DNA of 64,000 bases from CALFVT01 sp964513675 (GCA_964513675.1 CAZEOD010000007.1:12153-76152); one strand, 5' to 3'. Counted from the first letter of the stretch, positions 54,052 to 62,952 are shown. The notes: generated by a model not told the origin, from the letters alone. A program made the numbers and translations.

Positions 54052-55420
54052 GACGACGTCTCCAAATCAGCTCACCCGCAAGAACGAGGAGCGGAATCCC
54101 AAATTGAAGCGGCACAACAACAGTAGAATATAGCGCATAAACATCGCGCTCTCCCATCGCATAGCGCACATAATAAAGCGCAATCAAACCGCTCAGCAGC
54201 GTCAAACCATATGTCGGGACAAAGGGGACGAAGACAAAGGCCCAATATAAATACCACGGATAACCTGTTGGCGATAAAAACAACAATGCCGTGGTGGTGA
54301 TAATTAAAGCCAGCGGCAAGGTCTTATCTTCAGCCTTAGATATAAAGCCGTAATAAAGCGAAATCATCGTGACTATCGCGGCGATAAAGATACGGCTGAT
54401 CTGTCCCGGCGCTATGGTGAACGGCTCGAAGGCGGCAAAGATAATCGGAAAGATAAAACTACTGCGCTGCCACTCGCCTGTATAGGCTGTCAGCCCGCTA
54501 TCCTCGCCAATCGAGAGTAAAAGCGGGAGGTTAAAGGCGAGTGATAACACCGCCGTCATAACGGCAATGCCCGCATAAAAGACAGGGCGTTTACGCCACG
54601 CCCGAAAGAATATCGGCGCGAGTAACAGCGGCCATAATTTGACCGCAGCGGCGAGCGATAAAGCAAAAGCAGCCTTTAGCGGCGCGCGCTGCTGCACCCA
54701 TAACATCGTCAAGAGCAGAGGCGGCACCAGGAGTAAATCCATATGAGCGACATTATATCCGCTATAAATCAACAGCGGATTTAACGCATAAAGCAGCGCC
54801 CATTTTGCATCGCGGCCATAAGCTTGCAGCGTTTTCACCAATAGGAATAATGTCAGGCCTTCGATCACAAGATAAACCGCGCGCAGAGCATCAAGGTTTA
54901 GCGGATCAATAAGCGCAGCCAACGCAAAAACGGCTTGCGCGGCAGGCGGATAAATTGTGCGCAGCTCAGGGTAATTAATTCGGGAGGTAATATCCCCTGT
55001 AGCCCGATCAAAGGCATTGAGTTGGCGAATGTGCGGGTTATCACTCTTACGGCCCGTGATGATCTCTTGCGGGGCATAATCATATGGATTAAGGCCCTGC
55101 GCTGTAACTGCGCCGTCCCAGAGATAGCGGTTCCAATCATCTTCATAAATCGGAACGGAGCCTATAAATAAAGCGCGGTACATTATGCCTATGGCCAAAA
55201 GCATATAAAGCCCCCGCCTTGACAGCGCGTTGCGTTTTAAAACGGCGATCAAAGCTATTGCCAACACACTGCCCAGAATTAAAGCGGTAACAAATTCAAT
55301 ATAAGGATGGTCAAATGTGGTCGTTCCAAGCACGAACCCTTTAGATAACATCCGTATATAAAGACTAACCCCGCCGATCAGAGCGGCTATAAGTCCGATA
55401 TATTTTTGACTTTTTATCAT
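54044..55420 (-). CDS. Polytopic GT-C type glycosyltransferase
   Basis: A 458-residue membrane protein with about ten to twelve helices. The first periplasmic loop has the acidic motif VPIYEDDWNRYLWDGAV, and INYPELRTIYPPAAQAVFALAA resembles GT-C mannosyl/arabinosyl transferases (GT39/GT87-like) that use polyprenyl-phosphate sugars. The overlapping GT2 gene probably makes its donor. The acceptor is unknown. Confidence 0.82.
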   Translation of the reverse strand: MIKSQKYIGLIAALIGGVSLYIRMLSKGFVLGTTTFDHPYIEFVTALILGSVLAIALIAVLKRNALSRRGLYMLLAIGIMYRALFIGSVPIYEDDWNRYLWDGAVTAQGLNPYDYAPQEIITGRKSDNPHIRQLNAFDRATGDITSRINYPELRTIYPPAAQAVFALAALIDPLNLDALRAVYLVIEGLTLFLLVKTLQAYGRDAKWALLYALNPLLIYSGYNVAHMDLLLVPPLLLTMLWVQQRAPLKAAFALSLAAAVKLWPLLLAPIFFRAWRKRPVFYAGIAVMTAVLSLAFNLPLLLSIGEDSGLTAYTGEWQRSSFIFPIIFAAFEPFTIAPGQISRIFIAAIVTMISLYYGFISKAEDKTLPLALIITTTALLFLSPTGYPWYLYWAFVFVPFVPTYGLTLLSGLIALYYVRYAMGERDVYALYSTVVVPLQFGIPLLVLAGELIWRRRHG

Positions 55421-55457
55421 ACCATATATTTAGGGAAAGCGCTTAGCTTATAAACGC

Positions 55458-56471
55458 TTATGAACCAAATCCGCCGCCGCGTTGACGTTGTTGCTGCTGT
55501 GTAGGAACCGGCGCAGGGGGGGCCTGTCGCCGCGGCGCCGATGCGCGTACATCTTTGGGAACAATATAATTATCGGTGACATAATTCAGTTTGGTAAATT
55601 TAATCTCGCGGCCTGTGTTTAAACGCCCTCTTAATGCCGTATTGGCATGGCCTTTCAAATGTTTCAAAATCGCTTTATCATCACCGCCAAATAGGGCCGT
55701 TTTATGCCAATCATAAATCGGCGTCACCGTAACAATGCCTTTACTCGGCGAGACAATCCCGCGTGAATTTACATAGCGCATACCAAGCTCGGCGAGCCGC
55801 GAGCTGACGCTGGGGCCTTCATATGCCGTTTCGCTAAGGCACGGCCCCCCTTTAACGCCCTGATATAGACCGTAAATTACATTCGGGTCTTTAAAATCAG
55901 ATATAATCTTAGCCTCAATATCAGCAATGGAATAGCTCTGCCCATTCAGGGTGATGCGGTCTTTCGTCCAAAGCTTACCCGGTTTTTTTCCTGTACCGCG
56001 CAGCGATTTCAAATTCGTTTTCTTCGTATCCGTTGCAACCGCTTTAATGACGAGTAAGTTTTGAAGATTAAGCCAATAGGCCAAACGATCATCATCGTTC
56101 AAGCTCTCGACATCGACTGATATGAGCTCGGCCTCATATTCATCAAGCACCGGCATGGCCTTATCCCGTATGACCTTATAAGCCAGCGCCGGACGCCCGC
56201 GTTCATTTACCGATAATTTGGTCATAAATTTATTCATCATGGAATAATCAACTGCGGGTTCGGGCGTAATATCTTCCGCAGGAGCCGTTTCAGTTGGAGC
56301 TTCGGTTTCAACAGAAGGGGCATCAACAGGCGTTTCGGCTTGGGTTTCAGACGCCGCTTCAGCCTCTATACTCACTGCATCTTGTGCAGAGGCAAATGCC
56401 CCCGCTTGGCTCATGGTTATAAGAGCTGTAGCCGTTAGAAGCCCTTTAGATAAATCTGAAACAATCGTCAT
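55458..56471 (-). CDS. DUF547 domain protein, secreted
   Basis: A 337-residue protein with a signal peptide (LSKGLLTATALITMSQAGAFASAQ), an acidic Glu/Ala/Thr/Pro-rich linker (about 30-75) and a DUF547 domain (about 110-265; DRLAYWLNLQNLLVIKAV, KLWTKDRITLNGQSYSIADIE, DPNVIYGLYQGVKGGPCL), with a basic Gln/Arg/Gly tail. The function of DUF547 is unknown, though it resembles cysteine protease-like folds. The ATG at 56471 has GGTGGA upstream and is preferred over one five codons earlier. Confidence 0.85.
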   Translation of the reverse strand: MTIVSDLSKGLLTATALITMSQAGAFASAQDAVSIEAEAASETQAETPVDAPSVETEAPTETAPAEDITPEPAVDYSMMNKFMTKLSVNERGRPALAYKVIRDKAMPVLDEYEAELISVDVESLNDDDRLAYWLNLQNLLVIKAVATDTKKTNLKSLRGTGKKPGKLWTKDRITLNGQSYSIADIEAKIISDFKDPNVIYGLYQGVKGGPCLSETAYEGPSVSSRLAELGMRYVNSRGIVSPSKGIVTVTPIYDWHKTALFGGDDKAILKHLKGHANTALRGRLNTGREIKFTKLNYVTDNYIVPKDVRASAPRRQAPPAPVPTQQQQRQRGGGFGS

Positions 56472-56563
56472 GAAACCATCCACCATTGAAAAACTATAAA
56501 ATGACTTAAAAGCACTCTGCCCGTTGAGACAAGACGCAGGGCTTCACAAAACAGTGAAATACT

Positions 56564-56692
56564 GCACAAAATAAGACCTCTGCCGATATCGGCAAAGGTC
56601 TCAACTAAGTCTTCATCAAAGGAGGAAAGAAAAAAACTTAGGTTTTCGCACTTTATGTTAATGGCTATGACGACTCGCCGCCATAGCTCTAA
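56564..56692 (-). ncRNA. Candidate small RNA with anti-Shine-Dalgarno loop (or attenuating leader of the DUF547 gene)
   Basis: Between the nfeD terminator and the DUF547 gene, about 345 bases hold no gene but three consecutive - strand hairpins. They are GCTATG/CATAGC (56664-56687), AACCTAAGT/ACTTAGTT (56603-56644, one bulge) with a 25-base loop that reads CTTTCCTCCTTTG, and AGACCT-T-TGCCGATATCGGCA-G-AGGTCT (56574-56601) followed by TATTTTG. The loop contains CCTCCTTT, identical to the ribosome-binding tail of 16S rRNA, a feature of many alphaproteobacterial trans-acting sRNAs. It could instead be a leader with an early terminator for the DUF547 gene about 90 bases downstream. No promoter is assigned. 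Confidence 0.5.
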
Positions 56693-56831
56693 ACTTTGTT
56701 AGCAATGCCAAAGAGCGTATTGAAATCAATCGCGCTCACAAGGACGTTAACATCTGTTGATGTAGAAAAATAAGGGAGCGCTCCTCCCAGAGCGTTAAGC
56801 TCAGGGCTTATTAATAGCTTGCCGACCGCAT

Positions 56832-56858
56832 AAAAAAAGCCCGCAATATTGCGAGCTT
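56832..56858 (-). terminator. Intrinsic terminator of the SPFH-nfeD operon
   Basis: On the - strand GCTCGCAATATTGCGGGC forms a stem of about seven pairs, followed by seven T residues. It begins 26 bases after the nfeD stop. Confidence 0.9.
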
Positions 56859-56881
56859 TAAGACATAATTTTACCGCGAAT

Positions 56882-57361
56882 TTAGCTGAGGTTTTCAACC
56901 ATGAGCGTGGTTCCTTTGACGGATAAGACGCGCAGTTCTTGGCCGGCTTTGGCATGACCCATATCCATTGCGGCGCGCCATTGCGTATCTCCGACATGAA
57001 CGCGGCCTTGACCCGTTTCAAAATCGGCAACAGCTTTAACCCGCATACCGATCATAGATTTCGCGCGGTCATTCAAATCCGAATCTTCTTCTCCCATCAT
57101 ATTGGGGCGAAAATATTTATGCCCCGCAATCAGAAGCGCGATAGATAGCGCAAAGAATAGAAGGAATTGAAGCGGCCATCCTATAGGGAGAATAAAGGCC
57201 AGTACCCCGACAATAAGCGCCGCCGTTGCGACCCATAATATATAGGTCGTACCCGTCAGCACTTCGAGGACTAATAAAACGACGCCCAGAATAAGCCAGC
57301 GGGCCCCATCCATCGTTTCTAGGAGTTGGATGAGAACATTGCCGTCAGAATTCATAATCAT
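56882..57361 (-). CDS. NfeD family protein
   Basis: A 159-residue membrane protein: three hydrophobic segments (about 18-85: WLILGVVLLVLEVL, LWVATAALIVGVLAFILP, FLLFFALSIALLIAG) then a soluble OB-fold (about 100-158: IGMRVKAVADFETGQGRVHVGD, GTTLMVENL). NfeD short forms pair with SPFH proteins; the SPFH gene ends nine bases upstream. AAGGAGGA precedes the ATG; a second ATG two codons later is also possible. Confidence 0.92.
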   Translation of the reverse strand: MIMNSDGNVLIQLLETMDGARWLILGVVLLVLEVLTGTTYILWVATAALIVGVLAFILPIGWPLQFLLFFALSIALLIAGHKYFRPNMMGEEDSDLNDRAKSMIGMRVKAVADFETGQGRVHVGDTQWRAAMDMGHAKAGQELRVLSVKGTTLMVENLS

Positions 57362-57370
57362 AAGTCCTCC

Positions 57371-58297
57371 TTATTTTCCTGTCTTTTTATGACCGCCCGC
57401 CGTTAGCAAAGCTTCGATTCCGCCCACTGTCGCCGCAAGGCTAGAGAGCTCAGCGGGAACAATTAACGTCTTTTGATTGGGCGACTCAGCCAATTTGCCA
57501 AAGGCTTTGACATAGTCCTGCGCGACGAAGTAATTAACCGCATTGACATCACCTTGGGCAATCGCATTTGAGACCATCTCGGTTGCGCGTGCTTCGGCTT
57601 CGGCTTCACGCTCACGCGCTTCCGCATCAAGGAAGGTCGCTTCTTTACGGCCTTCGGCTTCACGAATAGCGGCTTCTTTCTCGCCTTCCGCTTTCAAAAT
57701 TTGCGACTGCTTATGACCTTCGGCCAAGAGAATATCAGCCCGCTTTTCACGCTCGGCTTTCATTTGGCGGTTCATGGCCTGCGTAATATCAGCCGGCGGG
57801 GAAAGATCTTTAATCTCAATCCGCGTGACTTTCGTGCCCCATGGATCGGTTGCCGAGTCAATCACGGTTAACAGCTTGGCATTAATGGCATCGCGTTTTG
57901 ACAAGGTTTCATCCAAATCCATCGAGCCCACAACCGTTCGCACATTGGTCAAACATAGGTTTTTAATCGCATTATCGAGGTTGTTCACCTCATAGGCCGC
58001 TTGGCGGGCATCGACGACTTGGATAAAGACCACGGCATCGGCTGTGACCATAGCGTTATCGCGCGTAATCACATCCTGAGACGGGATATCAATAACGCGC
58101 TCGCGCATGTTCATTTTATATCCGACCGAGTCGAAAAATGGATTAATAAAAGACAATCCCGGTTTCAGCGTTCGTATATATTTCCCGAAACGTTCAACCG
58201 TAAATTCCATGCCCTGCGGCACGGCTTTGATGGCGCGCATCAAAATCACAAGCGCCAACACAACAAGAATGATGATAACTATATTACCTGCTGTCAT
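57371..58297 (-). CDS. SPFH domain/band 7 (stomatin-like, QmcA-type) protein
   Basis: A 308-residue membrane-anchored scaffold protein. An N-terminal membrane helix (about 3-22) is followed by the SPFH domain (about 25-190: RFGKYIRTLKPGLSFI, RERVIDIPSQDVITRDNAMV) and an Ala/Glu-rich coiled coil (about 190-245, REAEGRKEATFLDAEAREREAEAEA). Together with the NfeD partner downstream it probably organises membrane microdomains and protease control. Two-gene operon. Confidence 0.95.
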   Translation of the reverse strand: MTAGNIVIIILVVLALVILMRAIKAVPQGMEFTVERFGKYIRTLKPGLSFINPFFDSVGYKMNMRERVIDIPSQDVITRDNAMVTADAVVFIQVVDARQAAYEVNNLDNAIKNLCLTNVRTVVGSMDLDETLSKRDAINAKLLTVIDSATDPWGTKVTRIEIKDLSPPADITQAMNRQMKAEREKRADILLAEGHKQSQILKAEGEKEAAIREAEGRKEATFLDAEAREREAEAEARATEMVSNAIAQGDVNAVNYFVAQDYVKAFGKLAESPNQKTLIVPAELSSLAATVGGIEALLTAGGHKKTGK

Positions 58298-58401
58298 AAA
58301 ATATCCCTTCCCTATGACTGTTTATAATTCAAATACTCTGAGGTATTTTTGGCCGAGCTTATTGGCGGCGTGAAAACTTCACACCATCAGCTCTTTATAC
58401 A

Positions 58402-58421
58402 GCGAGCCCTTATAGGCTCGC
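58402..58421 (-). terminator. Hairpin downstream of the peroxiredoxin gene
   Basis: GCGAGCC-TATAAG-GGCTCGC on the - strand, perfect seven-pair stem, 21 bases past the peroxiredoxin stop. No T tract, so it may stabilise the mRNA end rather than terminate. Confidence 0.45.
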
Positions 58422-58441
58422 CAAATAATTTGAATGGAGCC

Positions 58442-58924
58442 CTAGAGCTGCTCCAAAAGATAATCGCCAGAGGAGACGCGGTATTCGCCGCCGTCTTCAA
58501 CGTTAAGCTCTGAGACAATACCGTCTTTTACGAGCATAGAGTAACGCTGTGAGCGCGCGCCCATGCCGAAACCACTCGCATCAAGCTCAAGGCCAACCGC
58601 TTTGGCAAAATCGCCATTGCCGTCCGCGAGCATAACAATGTCGCTCGTAACGCCTTCGGCTTCTGCCCATGCCGCCATAACAAAAACATCATTAACCGAT
58701 GTGCAAGCAATGACATCAACGCCTTTGGCTTTAATCGCGTCCAGATTATCTTTAAAACTTGGAAGATGTTTCGCAGAACACGTCGGCGTAAACGCACCGG
58801 GAACAGCAAATAGCGCGACGGTTTTACCCCCGCATAGCTCCGCCGTATTCATAGGCGCAGGCCCCTCTTCACCAAGGGTCATAAAGCTGGCCTCTGGTAA
58901 TTGATCGCCGATTTTCACTGTCAT
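58442..58924 (-). CDS. Peroxiredoxin (Prx5 family)
   Basis: A 160-residue thiol peroxidase. The peroxidatic cysteine is C49 in VPGAFTPTCSAKHLP, the Prx5 signature, and GARSQRYSMLVKDG is also typical. A second cysteine at C65 to C70 (IACTSVND) is conserved in the group. The frame is open 12 codons upstream, but GGAGATAATT precedes the ATG at 58924. It reduces hydrogen peroxide and organic peroxides, probably with glutaredoxin or thioredoxin. Confidence 0.94.
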   Translation of the reverse strand: MTVKIGDQLPEASFMTLGEEGPAPMNTAELCGGKTVALFAVPGAFTPTCSAKHLPSFKDNLDAIKAKGVDVIACTSVNDVFVMAAWAEAEGVTSDIVMLADGNGDFAKAVGLELDASGFGMGARSQRYSMLVKDGIVSELNVEDGGEYRVSSGDYLLEQL

Positions 58925-59014
58925 AATTATCTCCGTGTATAACTTCACATGTAGGAACAAATTTCACATTTTCAAGATGTTGAAATCTTGATTTTGCTCT
59001 ATGGTCTATAAAAT

Positions 59015-59587
59015 ATGACCGATCAACATAGTTTAGACCTCAGCCATAAATTCCTTATCGCCATGCCGAGCCTCGCGGATACGCTATTTTCGCGGGCTGT
59101 CGTGCTCATCTGCTATCATGATGCGCAGGGCGCAATGGGCCTTGTGATAAATAAACCGAAAGGCCAGTTAACATTATCTGATATGCTGCCTGAAATTGGT
59201 ATAGAGGGCGAAATTCGCGTTGCCAATTCCCATGTGGTTGACGGCGGGCCTGTTGATATTGACCGCGGTTTTGTTCTGCATAGCGATGATATTACCCTCA
59301 AGAGTAAAGCCGCCCCGCTGCGTCATGGCCTATGCCTGTCATCAACGCGCGATGCGCTTGAAAGCCTTGTCTCGGATCAGCCGCCCGCCAAAGCCCTCCT
59401 CGCGATTGGCTATGCCGGATGGGACGGCGGCCAATTAGAGCGCGAAATCCAAGATAATGCATGGATTATCGCCGAGAGCGATCCAGATATTATTTTCAGC
59501 CAAAACCATAGCGCAAAATGGGACCGCGCGCTCCGCTCCTTAGGGATCGCGCCTAAGCATTTATCAAGCGTTAGCGGACGGGCTTAG
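59015..59587 (+). CDS. YqgE/AlgH family protein (UPF0301)
   Basis: A 190-residue soluble protein with the family signatures KFLIAMPSLADTLFSRAVVLICYHD, GAMGLVINKP, VDGGPVDIDRGFVLHS and ALLAIGYAGWDGGQLEREI. YqgE has a known fold but no proven activity; AlgH has been tied to alginate regulation in Pseudomonas. It is divergent from the peroxiredoxin gene. Confidence 0.95.
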   Translation: MTDQHSLDLSHKFLIAMPSLADTLFSRAVVLICYHDAQGAMGLVINKPKGQLTLSDMLPEIGIEGEIRVANSHVVDGGPVDIDRGFVLHSDDITLKSKAAPLRHGLCLSSTRDALESLVSDQPPAKALLAIGYAGWDGGQLEREIQDNAWIIAESDPDIIFSQNHSAKWDRALRSLGIAPKHLSSVSGRA

Positions 59588-59593
59588 TTGGGC

Positions 59594-60166
59594 TCAGCTT
59601 TCATGGGATAATTTGGCGTAAATCACATGGTCGCGCCACTTACCGTTAATTTTCAAATAGCCGCGCGCCGTACCTTCTGGTTTAAATCCCAAGGCCTTTA
59701 ATAAGGAAATCGACGGCGCATTATCAGGCTGCACAGCGGCTTCCAAGCGGTGCAAGCCAAGATCACGAAAGCAAAATTCGCAAACCCGGCCCACAGCCGC
59801 GCGGCCATGGCCCTACCCGCTAAAGCCCTCGCCGCGCCCATACCCAAGCTGCGAGGATTGCGCGACGGAGCGTTGGATGCGCGTTACATTCACCGCCCCG
59901 ATCAAATGCTCGCCGGGCATACGAAAGACATGAAAGAAAAAACTCTCTTGATTATTAACCTGTTTTTTCAGCACGGATAAGCGGTGCCTATAATTTCGCC
60001 GCAACAAATGGTCAGGGTTCCAGCTCGGCTCCCATGGGCTGAGATGCTCGCGGCTATTCTCGCGTAGTTGGGCCCAATCTTCATAATCAGACCAGCGCGG
60101 ATGACGCAGGAAAAGCACGCCCCCACGGCTATTGGTTTGCAATGTGGTATGGATGTCCGCAGCCAC
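59594..60166 (-). pseudogene. rimJ: RimJ/RimL-type GNAT acetyltransferase interrupted by an in-frame TAG
   Basis: The full reading is 190 codons, normal for RimJ-type N-acetyltransferases, starting at a GTG (60166) with AGGAGA upstream. The upstream part (HPRWSDYEDWAQLRENSREHLSPWEPSW, IGAVNVTRIQRSVAQSSQLGYGRGEGFSG) ends in TAG at 59813-59815. The same frame then continues GHGRAAVGRVCEF, LGLHRLEAAVQPDNAPSI, LKALGFKPEGTARGYLKINGKWRDH. The stop takes the place of the Gln that starts the acetyl-CoA motif (Q-G-H-G-R-A), so one C to T change (CAG to TAG) explains it. It may be a real null mutation, a base error in the assembly, or a read-through site. Other genes here end in TAG, so recoding is unlikely. 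Confidence 0.85.
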
Positions 60167-60199
60167 GGCTATCTCCTGCGCCCTAAATTTTATTCGCCG

Positions 60200-60931
60200 T
60201 TATGATCGTCGTCCAGCTCGTCCGTCCCGTATATGGATTAGAACATAAAACACACATAAAATTATCGCGAGGGCGAACCATGTCAGCATATAATCAAAAT
60301 GATTATTGGCAATCATAGGCTCTTTAGGCGGCAAGCTCTCTGCATTTGCCGCGCCGGGAACTGTCTCTATGAAAAACCGCATATCTGCGCCGCCGCCGCT
60401 TAGATACCCCCAATCATTTTCATCCGGCAGAGGATTAAAGCCAAACCAACGGTTAGCCTTTGGAGAGCTTTCACTTCGCGGCTCTTCCTGCCACTCTGCT
60501 GTACGAATATAGCCAATAAGGCGAATGGAGTCTGCTGTGATCTTTGGGATGTCATCGCGGCTGTCATCAGCCACAACACCCATATCAGCAAAGAACAGTG
60601 TGGGCCCATCCTTAATCAACTGAAACTTACGCCAGCTAATATCGCGGTTGCGCGCCGTAAACACAAGAAACGGCGTTTCCATCGCCGCCGTCTTGGCCTT
60701 AAGGTCAACACGGCGAAATTCTATAAATTCGCCGGAGGCTAAGCCGTCAATAATCTCTGTCGATGATGTGAGCGGCGGCGCGATTGCAGCGGCTTGAACA
60801 GAGGCCAAAAGCTCTGTTTTCCACTCAAGGCGCGCCTTTTGCCAAAACCCTAGCTTTATCAATATCGCCAAAGCGATCACGGTAATAAGCGTTAGAACAG
60901 GCTGCGGGCGGAAATAAAAAGAGCGCATCAT
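60200..60931 (-). CDS. surf1: SURF1 family cytochrome oxidase assembly protein
   Basis: A 243-residue inner-membrane protein with a helix near each end (about 13-27, and 215-235, DYMLTWFALAIILCVFYVLI). Family stretches are LGFWQKARLEWK near 28, IRTAEWQ and WGYLSGGGADMRFF. SURF1 helps insert heme a into CtaD. Its start touches the DUF983 stop, in the cta operon. Confidence 0.92.
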   Translation of the reverse strand: MMRSFYFRPQPVLTLITVIALAILIKLGFWQKARLEWKTELLASVQAAAIAPPLTSSTEIIDGLASGEFIEFRRVDLKAKTAAMETPFLVFTARNRDISWRKFQLIKDGPTLFFADMGVVADDSRDDIPKITADSIRLIGYIRTAEWQEEPRSESSPKANRWFGFNPLPDENDWGYLSGGGADMRFFIETVPGAANAESLPPKEPMIANNHFDYMLTWFALAIILCVFYVLIHIRDGRAGRRS

Positions 60932-61324
60932 TTATTCACGATCGGATGAGCTATCCGGTTTTGAGACAAAATCATCCGACCTCACTTCGCGGGCCTTATG
61001 TTTGAACTGTAAGTTAAACATCACGCCGCGTAAAACGCGCAAGAGCAAGAGGCAGGCAATCGTGACAATCGGCCCCCAAACACTGATAACCAACCACGCC
61101 GGCGCATTAAGCGCAATTTGAAAGACTAATGCGAGCGGAATAATAAATATTCCGACAATCAAGATAACAAAAACAGCGGGGCCATCCCCTGTATCTTCGC
61201 TTTGAAAATCTTGGCCGCAAGCTTCGCAGCTTGAGGCAAATTTAAGAAAGCCTGAAAAGAGACGGCCCTCCCCGCAATTAGGGCATAAGCCTTTCAGGCC
61301 CGTCTCAACAGAGGCGCTAGCCAT
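60932..61324 (-). CDS. DUF983 family zinc-ribbon membrane protein
   Basis: A 130-residue protein with two CXXC pairs (C14/C17 in GLCPNCGEG, C33/C36 in SCEACGQDF) that form a zinc ribbon, and two membrane helices (about 51-71, 77-95). The family lies beside cytochrome oxidase genes in alphaproteobacteria and probably helps in oxidase biogenesis, though this is unproven. The frame opens 19 codons earlier into ctaE, but the ATG at 61324 gives the usual N-terminus. Confidence 0.93.
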   Translation of the reverse strand: MASASVETGLKGLCPNCGEGRLFSGFLKFASSCEACGQDFQSEDTGDGPAVFVILIVGIFIIPLALVFQIALNAPAWLVISVWGPIVTIACLLLLRVLRGVMFNLQFKHKAREVRSDDFVSKPDSSSDRE

Positions 61325-61335
61325 AGGGCCGCAGG

Positions 61336-62271
61336 CTAGACGCTGAAGACAATATAAACAAAGGCAAAGAGGAAGAGCCAAACAACATCAACAAAATGCC
61401 AATACCACGCTGCCGCTTCGAAACCGAAATGCTTCTCTGGGGTGAACTTGCCTTTCATCAGCAGGCCTAAACAGACGGCCAAGAAGATCGTACCGATCAG
61501 CACGTGAAAGCCGTGAAAGCCCGTCGCAAGGAAAAAGGTCGATCCGTAAACGTCAGTCGAGAGCCACGGCGCGCCGGATTCGCGGTGCGCAAAAGCTTCG
61601 ATATATTCAATGCCCTGTAGGAAGGTAAAGAAAACACCCAAACCAACTGTTAGGATCAATCCCCATTTCGCCGACTTGCGGTCACCTTTAATCAAGGCAT
61701 GATGGGCCCAAGTGACAGTCGTTCCGGATAGCAAAAGAACCAGTGTATTCATTAGCGGCAAGTGCCACGGATCAATCGCTGTGATGCCCGGTGCCATAGA
61801 ATCGGCATAGGCAGGCGCGTTTTCAAGAATATTTGTATCCCATTTGGCGCGGAACTGATGGAATAAGCCGACTTCGAAGAACATCCAGAACCAGCCAACG
61901 AAGAACATCGCTTCTTGCATGATAAACATAATCATACCGTAGCGCAGGCCAATTTCCACAACCGGCGTATGATCGCCCGCTTCGGCCTCTCGGATGACAT
62001 CTCGCCACCAGCAAAACATAACAAAAGCGGCAAAGAAACAGCCGACCATTAAAATGATCCAGCCCCCGCCAGAGCCTTCGCGGCCTTGCAGCGTATCGAG
62101 GCCGCGGGCAAAGAAAAATTCAGCCATTGGGTTTTCACCGGTTCGCTGAACGAGTCCCGTGAAGAAGACGACCATGCCAAGGCCCCAAACTAATGCAGCA
62201 CAGCCCGACAAGAACGGCCATGGGCTTGGCGGAATAAGGTGATAATCATGTTCTACAGCGTGTCCCGCCAT
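61336..62271 (-). CDS. ctaE: Cytochrome c oxidase subunit III
   Basis: A 311-residue membrane subunit with seven helices. Typical stretches are HDYHLIPPSPWPFL, FFLATGFHGFHVLIGT, the conserved glutamate region WMFFEVGLFHQFR, and the end FEAAAWYWHFVDVVWLFLF. The ATG at 62271 has GGAGAGC upstream; a longer frame to 62337 is not typical. It lies between ctaG and DUF983 in the operon. Confidence 0.97.
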   Translation of the reverse strand: MAGHAVEHDYHLIPPSPWPFLSGCAALVWGLGMVVFFTGLVQRTGENPMAEFFFARGLDTLQGREGSGGGWIILMVGCFFAAFVMFCWWRDVIREAEAGDHTPVVEIGLRYGMIMFIMQEAMFFVGWFWMFFEVGLFHQFRAKWDTNILENAPAYADSMAPGITAIDPWHLPLMNTLVLLLSGTTVTWAHHALIKGDRKSAKWGLILTVGLGVFFTFLQGIEYIEAFAHRESGAPWLSTDVYGSTFFLATGFHGFHVLIGTIFLAVCLGLLMKGKFTPEKHFGFEAAAWYWHFVDVVWLFLFAFVYIVFSV

Positions 62272-62376
62272 GGTGCTCTCCGGCTCTCTATTACTCACAG
62301 TGGCTAAAGCCAATTTCGCGTTGCTATAACGCGGCAAACGCTGCCTCGCAATAGCTTCTAGCCATTTCAGGCCAGC

Positions 62377-62952
62377 TTAATTTAAACTCTTATTATCCAG
62401 CGCGAGCTGCGCGGTGGTTTTTGTCGCGCTCTCATCGTCAATTTCAAAAAATGTATAAGATAATGTGATATCGCGCACATCCTTTAACCGCTTATCGTCA
62501 TCAATTTGCGAATCGACATGAAATAGGACGGGAAAGCTTAATTCCTCTCCCGGCTCAATGCGCTGTTCTGTGAAACAAAAACATTCGGTTTTAATAAAAA
62601 ACGGAGCCGCTTTGGTCGGCGTGACATTATAAGTCGCCGTTCCGACAATCGCGCGGCTGGCGGTATTTTTGACTTTATAATAAGCAAGGCCTGATTGGCC
62701 TACATTCACGGTAAGTTTGACTTGCTCGGGCTGAAAGTCCCACGGCAACCCCACTTGAACATTACTGTCGAAATAAACATTAATTTCGCGGTCAATAATC
62801 TCGGATAGGTTACTTTCTGCTTGCTTGGTTGTCCCGCCGTAGCCCGTAACTTTACAAAAGGTATCGTAAAGCGGCTTTGAGGCGAAGCCCAGACCGAGCA
62901 TGGCCACGGCCACAAACGTCAAAATACGGGCTGTTCTTTGCGCCCCGCTCAT
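62377..62952 (-). CDS. ctaG: Cytochrome c oxidase assembly protein CtaG/Cox11
   Basis: A 191-residue copper chaperone delivering Cu to the CuB site. It has one N-terminal helix (about 9-28) and a periplasmic immunoglobulin-like domain with the copper motif CFCF (in KTECFCFTEQRIEPGEE). LPWDFQPEQ and NVTPTKAAPFF are family motifs. It overlaps the small gene upstream by four bases. Confidence 0.96.
   Translation of the reverse strand: MSGAQRTARILTFVAVAMLGLGFASKPLYDTFCKVTGYGGTTKQAESNLSEIIDREINVYFDSNVQVGLPWDFQPEQVKLTVNVGQSGLAYYKVKNTASRAIVGTATYNVTPTKAAPFFIKTECFCFTEQRIEPGEELSFPVLFHVDSQIDDDKRLKDVRDITLSYTFFEIDDESATKTTAQLALDNKSLN

Noticed and set aside
56619..56630. Perfect ribosome-binding sequence AAAGGAGGAAAG on the + strand
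   Set aside because: No start codon lies within 15 bases downstream; it is better explained as the complement of the anti-Shine-Dalgarno loop on the - strand.
56689..57030. Open frame on the - strand whose tail (SPELNALGGALPYFST) extends past nfeD
   Set aside because: The upstream part overlaps nfeD out of frame, there is no start codon for the tail alone, and the nfeD terminator lies within it.
59594..60166. Stop-codon reassignment of TAG to glutamine
   Set aside because: Several intact genes in the window (ABC ATPase, rsmB, atpF', yqgE) end in TAG, so the amber codon works as a stop here.
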